A stretch of 64,000 nucleotides of DNA from Rhizophlyctis rosea (taxonomy: Eukaryota; Chytridiomycota; Chytridiomycetes; Rhizophlyctidales; Rhizophlyctidaceae). The notes below the pieces were generated by a model. That model saw only the letters and a list, made by a program, of their open reading frames with translations, ran no database searches and was not told the DNA's origin. Of the stretch, positions 46,441-58,699 are shown piece after piece (the stretch's first letter is position 1; each line of letters opens with the position of its first letter). The position numbers were made by a program, and so were the translations under genes. The DNA lies in NCBI GenBank assembly GCA_027596075.1, contig JADGJC010000185.1, positions 17,273 to 81,272 on the forward strand, read 5' to 3'.

Positions 46441-49400
46441 TTCACTTCACGATGGGGAGGGTGGGAAGATTGAGATGAGGCAAGTGTGAGCGAAGAAGGA
46501 ATCTGCTTGAAGCCTGAGGGAGATGTTGGTCAGGAACAATTTCGACCCGATGCGGAAATATTGACGCGGAATTGGAATGATTCGTAGTGACGCGGCTGCT
46601 TTGTAAGCAAGATTGTGACTATTGTGAGTTCAAGGGTCCTTGCGAAACGAAACGGCGGTCAACCATTGAAAATGGAACCCTGCACAATCCAGCTCAACTT
46701 TGAGAGATATGGGTATGGTGGATTCGCAGGAGACAGCTATCAGTGAGAATTTGAGCAAGCTGGTATGCCCGCTGGAACGGTTGCATCAATGTGGTGCCCA
46801 CTGTGAGGCATGTGGAAGCAATGTTCTCGCAAAGGGACGCCAATAGTTGCCTCTCCTACAGCAGAATGGAAGACTATTTCCTTTGCACCATATCCTGCAG
46901 AAGTATGCTCCTTGGTTGCTGTTGAAGCAAAATGGAAAGGAGCATGCATCAAATCACACCCACCATGTGGCCGCTACATCGAACTGCCTATCGAGCCGCA
47001 CAACAAGTCTGTTGACATTGTATATCATCTTTCGAAAGTTATCAACAATTAGAACACAGGTTTTCCGGGCCAAATAGCTGTTCATAACGTTGAGAACCTG
47101 TACCTGGCAAGGGGCTTACAAGGGAAGTGCCAAGCTTTTGGGTTCCAATTGAATAGCTCTTTTGGCAATAGCGCCAATGCCGTCCCCTTCCTTATGAAAC
47201 CTCAACTTTACATATCTCAAAAGTTTGGGAAGCTGTGAGAATACGATAATGTTGCGCAAGGCACCGATTTAGGAGATTGGCTCAAACAGTTGGTGCACGA
47301 CGAAATGAGTGAGAGGTTCATATAAGTAGCGATATGCAGAAAAACGAGCACGCTTCATTTGCATACATTACAATTGAGGAGCATGCTAGCGGCCTATATT
47401 GCGATTTCAGGCGCCCCCCTTTGAAACACAAATGAGGGACCTCGTATCAAATCACAAATGAACACAGACAGACGATGCTATGCAACTCATACGTTACAAT
47501 ATAGCCAGATCACTTTTTGATTGGTACATCGTTCTCCTTGAGCAAAAAAGACCCACTGACTGTCTCAAAATTCATCGATACACCCAGTACGGGTCTCACA
47601 AAGTATGTCAGTGTTGGACCTGTTGACATTTTCAAAACGTTCGGTGCACCACAGCTACAGAAGATCGCAAATTCCTTCCTCCGCTAACGGTACGCGAGCC
47701 CAAAATGGATGTCGAAGCAATGCGAACAGCAGCTCACTCCATTGCTTAGTTACCATCAAAAATGTTCCAAGGGCCAGTGTTTTGTCTCAAAAAAAAATGC
47801 GTGAGCTCGCCTCCATTTAGTGCCCACGTCGGCTTTCCCTTCATTCTACTAGAGTAACTAGACTCTTAGACTGGCAATGCCGAAAACAGCAGTCAGCGAC
47901 GGAAGCCATTTTACACAAAATAGCAACTTCCGATTATCCGCTGGCGGGGGAATTCTCTGTTGCACGCTTCAAGATATTGAGACGGAGCAGGTACGGTAGA
48001 GTCATGGGTGTGCTGTGTTTCTGACCAAGTGCAACACTTATAGAATGTGAAAAGCAAGAGTTGCAAGCGATAGTAACTCACGCAAGTATGTGCAATCTGT
48101 GAGCAGCGATCAGAAATCGAACATTAATTGAATCTGTATGCCTCATTATGCGGGCACCGGAATATCCTTCTTTTTAATCCGACGCACTTTGGAATTATCC
48201 ACCAGTGATCTTCGGCTGAAGCAACTTGCATCCGATGGAAGCCATCGTCTCTCCAAAGGAAAACGGTCGATCAATTCCTTTGCATGTGTGTGGCGATTGT
48301 AACCTTTTTCTCCATCTGCCGTCGTGCTTTCCACTATCCGAACCCCGAACCATGCAGCGACATCAATGCTAAGGCGGCATGGAGCCGACCTTCGACCGTC
48401 ACAACATTTGGAGAAGCAGAACCCATATTGCCTGGATACCTCGGACCATATTTGTTCTGCAACACAGTCCGGTCCATTCCCCTTGGAACCCCGTTAGCTA
48501 CGCCCGAACGTGTCTGTCTCTATGATCTCCTCGCCATAAAAAAGGAAAGGTTTTGTCTACCGCAATTGCTTCAAGAGTTCAAGGGTGATGGCGGTTGACA
48601 TCCCCTGGTGCCAGCAGTACTATATTCAGCATAATCCATTTGATTCATTTTCAACCGACAGCTGTGCGATGAGAGTTTGACGGATGAGGGCAAAAAAGGC
48701 AATCAAGCGGATCTCAACTGGCAATACGCATGGATCGAGACAAAGACATGTGAAACATTGCCGTTGCAGAGAACCTACGATAGATCTTGCCATTGTATCA
48801 GCGGACTGGGCAGTAAAGGCTGCTTGGTCAGCATGAAATCCCGCAAAGGGTGACCAAGTCCATACAATTGGAAACATGAGGGCATCGATGCGGCTCAATA
48901 ATCGTCCTGCACTGGATTCGGCATTGCATTCACCTGCTTTTTCTGTGCCTCTGCCCAATGCTCCCACTTCAAGTGCAAAAGTGATAGACGAGGACACAGC
49001 TATCAGATTGGCTTGGAGTGGGGGATGTTCATTGAAATGCCACAGTGACATATTATTTCGGGAGTTCTCCAGGGGTTGGCTCACTTTCCACTGTCACCCG
49101 CGTGTTGTGAATTGGTCATTTCCTTACTGCAAGAATTACATAGCCAACTATGCCGACAGATCTCAGGTCCACAGTCACTCCACTGCTTGGAATAGATTGG
49201 ATGCTGATCGGGTGTAAAATCTTTCTTTTGCTCGAAGAAGAATGACTGCTGAATGTGAACCGAAACTTAGCGTAGCCGAGACCGGAGAAAACAAAAGGAA
49301 CAAAGCAGTGAAAGAGTTGGAAGCAATCAAATGAGCGAGCATCGCACAATTTGGCCTAAGTACCCATCCTCTGTCTGGCACAAAGCCAAGTGGGAAGTCA

Positions 49401-52258
49401 TTACGTTGTGCACGGGATCGTCATCGCTGCTACCCAGGATAGTATGTAATAACCTTTACTTGCAGATTCACTTGCGCTGAGTTGTAGGGTGAAGTTAATG
49501 ACCCTTCAAATGCAACCCCATGGCACCGGAGAGCCCACAGCCGCCTACATGCCGTTGCGGGCAAATGAAGTCGTGAAGGCACATGAAGTTGCCGCGCCAA
49601 ATGAAGTTGTTGGGCTCCAGTAAGGAGGTTGATACAGCCCCATCCAGCGTCCAATCTGGCCAGCTGGCATTGTTCTTTCGGTCTGCGTTGTAAGAGCACA
49701 TTCATACTCGTTCTCGTACGGATGGTATGAAGTTTGACGCCTCACCGTCGAGGAACTGATCAATGAGAAATCTTCGACACTGGATGCCGGTCCAGTGTCC
49801 GCTTGTTGTTGCTAACCATGATGAATGAACTCGTGTAGTCTACTGTTTTGGAGGTTCGCTTTTTTGACAACAGTAACACGCAGTATTTGCAGGTAGGCAT
49901 AAGCTGGGAGTTCAATGTTGGGACTTGCTCGTCTCTCTAGCGATGGTTGATTCTTCATAGGACCCTGGGCGTGCAGTTCGTCCCCTCCTCCTTGGCCATA
50001 ATTCCGAATCCGCCAAGCACGTTGAAGTCGATCTGCAAATGGGTCGAAGAGGGGAGGATGCGGGTCTTTATCTTTTAATTAAAATGAGCGGGGCGTAAAA
50101 TGATTATCAACACACCAGAGCGGGGACTGGAGTGCGTGTAGATGGCACCACTCGCGCCAATTTGGCGAGACAGCCCGTGATTTTTTTGCAGACGGTCAGT
50201 AACAAGGCCAAGGGAAAGTACCTGGAGACTTTGGTGAACCGGAAGACCAAAAAGCTAAAAAGGGACTGACACCCAGGGGGTGGAGTGGGGGTGTGCCTCA
50301 TACCAACCTCCGCCACTCCTCATCCTCCCCTACCACGGTAAGTAACAAGGCCAAGGGAAGTACCTGGAGACTTTGGTGAAGCGGAAGACCAAAAAGGGAC
50401 TGATACCCACTAGGGTAAATACATAAGTTACATACACGCCGCATCGCTTTGAACAAAGTCGACACGTCCGTCTTGAAAGGCTGCAGATTGCACAGAACGC
50501 AAGTCGTCAACGTCTTCTGCGTGCAATGTTGTAGCCTATATCCGTGCATGGCTGATCATCGGCCTAAAAAATCGGTCATCCATTCCTTGAGTCCATTCTG
50601 CCTGACAACGGCAAAAAAGCAGATCCGAAGACCCTCAAAACGATGCACCTGGCGAGAGGGTCGCAAGGGTTTGGACGAGTAATTCAGTGATGATTCTCTT
50701 GTACGTAACCGAATGCGAGAAACTAGTAAAAATTCCTTGTGGAAGGGAAGAACGGTGACGATCTGTGACGTTTGGAGATTGAACTCGTTCTCGGACATCA
50801 ATTTTGTCTACACGAAGTAGTACTTAGGGAACGGTGCCGGACTTCATACTATTCACCGAAGGTCCCTCTCACCCGTTTTCTCCTCCCCAGAAAGAAACAG
50901 CTTTTTCAATCACATAATATCACGATTGTATCGCAACAATGCACCCTGTTCCGACGAAAGGAAGCGCTATCATCATGCAAAGATGGCAAGTACCCGCCAA
51001 GGTTGGCTGCAGCACTGGCATCCCTATCGCAGATGAGCAAATCCTCTCAAGACCCCGTTGACCTTTTATGATTGTTGTGGAATGCAGGTCCAAAATTCGA
51101 CATCACCGAGTGACATGAAAGGGAAAACAATCTTGAGACATATGGTGAAATTGAAGGGGAAATCAGCAAAGTGCACTGACCATGCACCAGATTGAATTTA
51201 CGTCATGCCACGGGGGTTCTTTTTGTTGAAAAGTTGTGCAATACCTGCAATGCCGCAGCCTCATCAAGTTTGTCGAGCGGGAGGGCAAACCTCAGCATTC
51301 CATCGAGGTCGGGAATCAATCGTACAATCGCTTGAGGATGTCCTGCCCCGTCTGCCCAGATCTACTTCGTGATATTAACGAACAACTGCACCGAAACTAA
51401 AGGAAGCAGAGGAGTTAGCAAGTGAAATAGGGATTGCACAAAAATCAAGTAACATCCGACCGATTGGGTCCGCTCTTCGGAGTTAATACCGCATTGGCTG
51501 CCAGTGCGTTTGGTTGAGAACGTTCCAGGAAGGACCGCAAACAATGTGAGGACTCTATATGGACCAATCATTCTTGCGAACGACTCTATTTTAATGTCTA
51601 CAAAGGACATGGAGTTGCACGCCGTCCAAAGGCCTTTCGAGAGCATTGATGGAGATCGAGGACGGTTTCCAAAGTATAAAGATCAAGTCTTCTCTTCGGA
51701 ATCACTCCACCGGACAGCGAAGGACTGCTGCATCCACCCGCCATTTATTTTCGTGCGCTTTCAGAACCATCCCAGCGACCAAAGGGAGAGATACAAATAA
51801 TCACGAAAGACATGCCGTCTGGGGGATAAAAAGAAAGGAGTACAACCACGACAGAACATTCAACCAAAGCCAGCGTATGGGTCAAGGCTGGAACTCCCTG
51901 GCACCTCCAGTGAATCCCCATCTGGTGATAGTGCAAGATACAAGACACATCCCCGAAAAGTCAAAAGTCACGCGAGTCGTCCAATCCAGTCCAATCATCC
52001 GTTCAAGGTGAAGAGCAAAAAAAGGAAAAGAAACGATAATGAAAAACAAGAACCATCATCGAAGGGATACCCAATCCCCCCCATCCCGTATGAACGAAAC
52101 CGCCATTTATATGCCATCTTTCCATGGCCAAGTGTCAGAAAGTCATTGGAAGTGTTTTTTTCGTAGACATCTGTGTTTCTGAATAGGGCTCTTGGAAAGT
52201 GCCGGATTCTAAACGTCATATTTGTTCATTACTTTACATTTACCGCTTTTTCGCGGAC
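46441..52258. other. Gene-poor region
   Basis: No gene, domain or RNA was recognised in 5.8 kb on either strand. A diverged 80-bp direct repeat at 50.2-50.4 kb is the only structure I could support. Confidence 0.5.
50194..50415. repeat. Diverged direct repeat, two copies of about 80 bp
   Basis: Copy 1 (50,194-50,280) and copy 2 (50,337-50,415) share AGTAACAAGGCCAAGGGAA, AGTACCTGGAGACTTTGGTG and GGAAGACCAAAAAG. Copy 1 has a few extra bases (ctaaaaa). The copies are 56 bp apart. Neither is clearly coding. Confidence 0.85.
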
Positions 52259-53697
52259 TTACACCTCACCCTTCCACTCAACACTCCTCAAATACCCCTG
52301 CACACACTCTTCAACCACAACTCCCTCCCCCATCCCCCTTCCACCCCTCCACGTCCCCTCCACACACTCCGGCACACCCACACCCTGGACATTAACCCCC
52401 GCACTAACACTCCCAAACGCACACGCCACCACTGGGTCCCCACCACTCTTCCAATGTCCCACCATCCACCCTCCCAAAAACGAATTTCCGGCACCAGTCA
52501 CGTCGATTACGGGTGAGCGTTTCTCGGGGGGACGTGTGGAAATGTAAGAGGGGAACGTGAGGAGGGTGGAGGGAATGAGAGAGGGAGGTGTGAGGAGGGA
52601 GGGAAGGAGCGTGCAGCCTCGGGGACCGGCGCGGATGAGGAGGGAGGGTGTTTTGGAAGGAGGTATGGGTAGTGTTGTAATGTGGTCTTGATACGCCACT
52701 GCAACTGCCACACACAACCCTACAAGATCCTCCTCGCCCACACTCTCCCCACTACCACTCACAAGCGCCGCCAACTCTTCATGATTCGGACTTACCAACC
52801 CACACTGTGTGCAGGCTTGGATGAATGCGTTCCAGTTTTGTGGTGTGCAGGATGCTGGGGAGGGTTCCCAGACTACGAAAGGGTGGGTGGAGGAGGAAGG
52901 GTAGGAGGATAACCAGGATTGGAGGCGGGAGGGGGAGATGACGAAGTGGATGTAGCGGAGGGTTGGGAGACATGTGGGGGGTATGTGGGTTGGGAGGATG
53001 CGGAAGTTTGTTGCGTAAGATTCTGCGGGTATTTGGGAGGTGAATAGTTTTGGATGATTGTCTTTGGCGCCAGGGAACGTCGTATTTGCATTGCATCTTG
53101 CCAGATGTCCCCACAACATCGATGTCTTATGACAGAACTAATTTGCCATACTGTAACTCATTGGTCTTGAGTCTTGCAGCAGATATGACTGCATGAGACT
53201 TCACGGTGCAGAAGGGACATTTGGCTAATTTCACGGCGACAATTGGCAGAAGGATAGCCAGCCCACCGCCCGACTTTGGTCAGGCCATACTTCACCCCAG
53301 GAGCATGTACTGATCCCTCTTTGAAGACTTATATGGCCTCCCACAACCCACCTTCCGAAGTCCGAAACTCAAACTCCCTCGTCTCCTTGCCGCCCATTTC
53401 CTTGAATCTATTCCACGCTCTCGGTGTCGGGTGCTCCACAGCCCTCTCCACCATCTCAATATCCAGATTCCTCAACTTCTCTACAACAGAAGGAGGACAG
53501 TCGTTGCCAATGTTAGCAATGTAGCATATGGAGCGGGAGAGTGGTGGGGGGAGGTGCATCCGCATCCCGAAGAGAGCGTGAACGCCCCCACCGCCTAGTT
53601 GAGCTTCGGCGATTGAGCCGTCTGGAAGGACGATGTCGTCTATTATGAGGGAGCCGACTGTGAGGAAGGTTGGGGTGGGTATTGGAATTGGGGTCAT
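52259..53697 (-). CDS. PfkB-family carbohydrate kinase (Mak32-like)
   Basis: Ribokinase-fold sugar or nucleoside kinase of about 396 residues in two exons, tentatively 53697-53345 and 53096-52259. The N-terminus has the PfkB start (FLTVGSLIIDDIVLPDG), the diglycine region LGGGGVHALFGMR and CYIANIGNDCP. The C-terminal exon has FVVWEPSPASCTP, LVSPNHEELAALV and the anion-hole/catalytic motif DVTGAGNSFLGGW. The catalytic Asp normally follows AGxG ('GAGD'); here that position is Asn (GAGN), also reported in some fungal PfkB proteins of the Mak32 type, so activity is uncertain. The splice junction is the weak point; an alternative donor at 53351 does not close in phase with any acceptor I found. 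Confidence 0.82.
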
Positions 53698-55725
53698 CTT
53701 TGCTGTTGATGGAATGGTAGGGTGGAATGAGGATGAAGGTGATTGCGTGGGAAAGGGGGAGGGACAGATAAGGGCAGGGGATGTGATCTGTGTCAGGATG
53801 AATCATATCAATCATTGAATGGCTCGATTGGCAAGCCATGGATGACAAGCCATCCTCCACACGCAAGCCATGCACGATCCCTTTGGGTGTCAACATATCA
53901 TCATTGTGGGTGATCAATTTGATCCGATTAGGGGCAGATTAGCCAGCGGAGGAGGGGAGGGTGGCGTATGTGCCGAGTTATTGGATGAGTGGGATGGATT
54001 GGCTCCCCTTTCTTTTTCTGCCAGTTGACGGACAACGTGATCACACTCATCAATGCAGAGTAAGCAGGCAGATCGTGCATTTCCGAGTCCTTGGGTTCAC
54101 TGCGGGGGTTGTGTGACTTGTGTGACTTGCACTTGAAGGATTTGGTACCCCCGCCCCCCAATGATCAGATGGGCTTGCTGATTGAATGGGGGGGCATGTG
54201 AGGAGAGGGCAAAGCGGGGCTGGCTACATGGATAGAGATTGGAGTCGAGTCCATCCGGTGAGGGTGGTGGTGACACATGATAACACTCTGCACTGCATTG
54301 GTTTAAAGTGTGGATTATTGTGGATTTGTCTGACAAACCGGTTATTGAAGGATGTCGGCGAAAGTAACGATTTGTCGGGGCAATGGCATTGTTGGTTGCA
54401 CTTGCTGACTATTGTCAGTTGTAACAAAAGAATTGGTAAGTCATCGCTAATAGCAGTGCACTAACAAGTCATCGAGGGCTTTCCCTATCCGAACAGTTCA
54501 ATCATGATAGTATCATCTGTGTAGTGGAGAGTACCAAGTACCAACAGGGTGCACTCATTCAAACTGTCCCCCCATTCCCCTCTCCTCACCACACTGCAAA
54601 GGTCCGCAACTTGCCTGTTCTTCTGTCCGCACACTCAGAGACACCCTGCAATTTTCAGCCAGCCACTGTAACTGATATCCTCAGCACACTTTTTGCATCG
54701 CACACTTGCTCGTCTATCTCAATCTTCCCACGCTCATCTTTCCACTATCGCCATCGGCGCTGCTTGCAAGGCATAGGTAACCACTGCTGTTTAAGGGTTT
54801 GGTCACGTCATAAATCTGAATCATTGTGCAACTTGGCATGCTCATAACTGCACCCCGTCTTTCGCCATAGAGTTTCCCACGCTTCATATAATCACCTTTT
54901 CGTGCGAAACCACGCCATCCACATCCACCGTCTCGATCACCGAGACTGAAAGAGACTTACAAACGCTAGCACCCCGCTACCTTCAGGTTGGACCCTTCTT
55001 ACCAGGTGCATTGCGCAGCACAATTGCGAATATCTAACTTATCTCATTCCCTTACAGAATGCACACTGGCTGAACGCAAAGCACATCAATCACTGTCTTA
55101 CATACTTTTCATCTTTCTGCCAACCGTCTGCAACAGCGCGGCTTGTTGGTAGGAGGGGTCTTCGGACTTGTGCATCATTTTTTTTTTTTTTTGGGTATAA
55201 ACGCCGCAGGTTTTTTGGCTGTGACTGCAAGGTGAGAAGCGGTGTCATTTTTGGGAGTAGACCACATCGGGGTTGATGGTGGAGGGATCCACCAGTGACG
55301 TGGGAATGGTGGATTATCATCGTATGATGAGTGGGCCGAGGGCCTGAGGCTGCCACAAGTGCATAGGACGCTTTGCAGGAAGAATTCGACAGCATGCGGA
55401 GGTGGGAAGGATTTTCGGAAAGCTGGCTGACGCGGTGTTGATGTGGGAAGGATTCGATCACGAAGTGGATTATTTCTCACGAGTAACGAGTAACGAGACA
55501 TGCTGATGATATATGACGGCGATGGCTACTTGCCAGGAATCTGAGAAAGGATGCATAGATATGCAGTGACGGTTTTTGGTGGTGTCGATGGGAGTGTGGA
55601 CGGCACCGAACAGACGTGGGAAATATTTGATAATTGGAAAGAACTCGTTCAACATGTGAACGATTCTAATTGACTTCTTTCTAAATTCATCAGACTACAT
55701 CCATAGATCCGAAGAATCATCCAAA
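53698..55725. other. Divergent intergenic region
   Basis: Separates the divergently transcribed PfkB gene and the Skn7-type gene. A poly-T run lies near 55,178-55,195. No coding domain recognised. Confidence 0.5.
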
Positions 55726-58699
55726 ATGTCACACCCACAACAATACCACCACCCGCACGCACAATACTACACCCAAGGGTACGCCTACGGCCCCGCCCCA
55801 CCACCACCTGTCTCCGCCGCGCAACCCCGTCCCTACCCGCCACAACCCATCCAACACGCCCCCCAACCCGTCGCCCGCCCCCAATACGCACCCCAATACG
55901 CCCCATACCCCTACGCAACCGCCCAACCCGTCTCCGTCGTCCCCGTCCCAACCCAACAACTCTACCAGCCGCACCAACTCCAACATCAGCAACCACAGCA
56001 GCAGCAGCAACCACAACCACCACAGGCATACGCACAGGTGATCACCAGCCCGCCGCAGCAGACTTATGAGAACTTGACGAGTCCGGATAAGGAGCGGGAG
56101 AGGGATGATAGTGCGGCGGGGGAGAGCGCGGATGCGGATAATGATACTGCGGAGGATGGTGGGGATGCGGATGCGGAGGGGGAGGATGTTGTTGCTAGTG
56201 TGACGGTGGAGAGGAGTGGGAGTGTTCCTGAGTTTGTGAAGAAGTTGTATCGGTAGGTTATCCTTCCTGCGTGCATTGGGAGGGGGTTGTCTTGAGAGAC
56301 GTCTTTGTGGCTGTCGTGGAGAATGCGCAAAAGCGATGGGGGTTTATCTGGCGTGCAATTCTTGCGAATCCCGAAGTTTCCAGACACTGACTCATTTCCG
56401 CCTCCACAACCCACAGCATGCTAGAGGAATCCCGGCAATCCCCGTCGACGGCCAACATCGTTTCGTGGGGGTTGCATGGCGACACGTTTGTGGTGAAGGA
56501 GCGCACGGATTTCGAGAGGACGATCCTGCCGCAGCATTTCAAGCATAACAACTTTGCGAGTTTTGTGAGGCAGTTGAATAAGTACGATTTTCATAAGATT
56601 CGGAATACGGATGATGGGAGGATTTATGGGGATCAGGTATGTTGTGTTTGGATGGGGGGAGGGTGGGGTGTGAGTGCGGGGCGTGCTTGGTGTATGTGGG
56701 GTTGGGGGATGGCTGTGTAGTGGGGAAGGTTTTTGAGATGGGAGGGTCATGGGGTGTTTTGCGAAAGGAAACCTATTTACACAAACTTCTGCGTAACTCC
56801 AGGCCTGGGAATTCCAACACCCTAAATTCCAATACGGCAAGCCCGAACTCCTCAAAGACATTGTCCGCAAAGTCCCCTCAAAAGCCAAGCCCGGCGCCAC
56901 CGCGAACGGCGCCTCAACCTCCACCGCCCTTTCCGCCACCTCCGCCCACCCAGGCGGAGAAACCTCCACCGACCTCACGACCGAACTCCGCCGCGACACG
57001 ACGGATTTGCAGAGCCAGGTGGACAGCCTGACGAAACTCCAGGCTGACATGGCGACGTATTTGCAGAGTTTAAGCAGGAATTATCATCTTGTTGTGGAGG
57101 AGGTGTTGAATTTCCGGAAGAATATGGCGGCGCAGGATCAGGTTATTCGGAACTTGGTGGATTACCTTGTGAGGAGGGAAGGGAGCGGTGGTGGTGGGGA
57201 TGGAGGACCGCCTAGTGGCGGGGGTGTCGAAACCACAACTGCGGGACTACCGTTCACGACTCCGTACGCGTTTGCGAAGAGTTCGTTGCCGCCGGGGGCG
57301 TTTGCGAGTTTGGGGAGCAGTGGGGCCTCTAACCCGGTTTTGGAGAGTTTGATTGGGTTTGAGGGGGTTAAGGCGGATGGTGCGGGTGGTGGGAGGGGAG
57401 CTGGTGGGGCTGGTGGTGGGGGAGGGGATGTGAATGTGAGGAGTTATACGCAGGAGGTTGCGAGGGCGAGTTTTGAGCAGATGCATGAGATTAGTCGGAG
57501 GGTTAGTGAGGCGCTTGCGGGGCAAGGGGGTACGGGTGGAGCTAATGGAAGTGCCGGAGCGGGGGGTTACGCCAACCCTGCAGGATCGAACGGGGGACCA
57601 AACTTCGGCTACGAAGTCGCGTCCTCCTCCACATACCCTCCTTCCTCATCATCCACGACCGTTTCCCTTCCCGGTGGTGGCGGGGGCTTGACGGTTTTCA
57701 CTGTTGGTGGACTCGCACCACGCGAAACGTCGTCGTCGAACAGTAGTTCTCCGGACCGACCGGCGGGGAGTATGAGAGTTACGCGGACGACGTTGGTGCC
57801 GCCTTGGGCTGTCCCGCCGAGAGTACTTGTGGTTGATGACGACGATATCAATCGGAAGCTTTCTACGAAGCTTTTGCAGGTGTTTGGGTGTTCTATTGAT
57901 GTTGCTGTTGATGGGTTGGATGCTGTTGAGCGTATGGGTGTTGGGAACAAGTATGATATCGTCCTTATGGTATGTTCGCTTTCCTGTCATCAAATCGCTA
58001 CCTTCTTGGATACTGACATTTCTCCACACACAGGACATCGTCATGCCCAACCTAGACGGCGTAAGCGCTACGCAGAGTATTCGGAAATTCGATGTGACGA
58101 CGCCGATTATCAGTATGACGAGTAATACGACGGCGGGGGATTGTCTTCGGTATTTGGAGAATGGGATGAATGATATTTTGCCGAAGCCGTTCAACAAGCA
58201 GAGTTTGTTGGGTGTTGTTGAGAGGTGAGGGTTCGTTGTTGTATTTGTTGTTTTTTTGTGTTTGTTGTTTTTTTTTTGGTGGGGGAAGGGTTTTAGGGAG
58301 GCGTGACTTAATGACCATTTTTTTTTCCGCAGATACTGCAACCACCTCGTATCCCAACACGTCGCCGCGGCCGTTGGTGGGGTTCCCAAACCTCTTTCTC
58401 TCAACCCTCCGGACCGGATTCAGGAACTTGATGAGGAAGACCCGACCACTACTACCTCCTCTACTCTCCCTTCGACGCTCCCGACGATGGATATGCAGAG
58501 TTTTAGTGAGATGCTTGGAGCTGTTGGGGCGGGTGGTGGGGAGGGGGGCGAGTTTGGTGGGAATGGGGATGGGTTTTTGGAGGGGTTGTTTGGTGGGGCT
58601 TTTGCGGGGGAGCAGGGGCAGGGGCAGAGGGGGGTTAAGAGGGGGTTTGAGGGGAATGGAGGGAGTGGAGGTGGGAAGAGGGGACGGAGGGGGAGTTAG
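55726..58699 (+). CDS. SKN7: Skn7/Prr1-type transcription factor: HSF DNA-binding domain plus receiver
   Basis: Nuclear response regulator of about 823 residues. Exons 55726-56252, 56417-56636, 56803-57969, 58034-58224 and 58333-58699 close exactly. N-terminus: Pro/Gln/Tyr-rich low complexity, then an acidic stretch. The HSF-type DNA-binding domain (about 168-270) reads FVKKLYRMLEES, ANIVSWGLHGDTFVV, FASFVRQLNKYDFHKIR and AWEFQHPKF and is split by two introns. A coiled coil follows (about 315-380), then a Gly/Ser-rich linker. The receiver (about 590-700) has VLVVDDDDIN, phospho-acceptor Asp near 639 in DIVMPNLDG directly after an intron, MTSN and Lys near 689 in LPKPF. The tail is Gly-rich with basic RGVKRGF and GKRGRRGS. 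In fungi Skn7 takes phosphate from hybrid kinases via an HPt protein and controls oxidative, osmotic and wall stress genes. Confidence 0.95.

Noticed and set aside
36028..52258. Gene-poor region as a transposon or viral insertion
   Set aside because: No reverse transcriptase, transposase, integrase, capsid or terminal repeats were seen in any frame.
55178..55195. Poly-T run as a Pol III terminator or retroelement tail
   Set aside because: There is no A/B box, tRNA-like fold or element sequence upstream on either strand.
55649..56035. Val/Gly/Arg-rich minus-strand frame near Skn7 start
   Set aside because: It is antisense to the Pro/Gln-rich N-terminal repeats; composition alone explains it.
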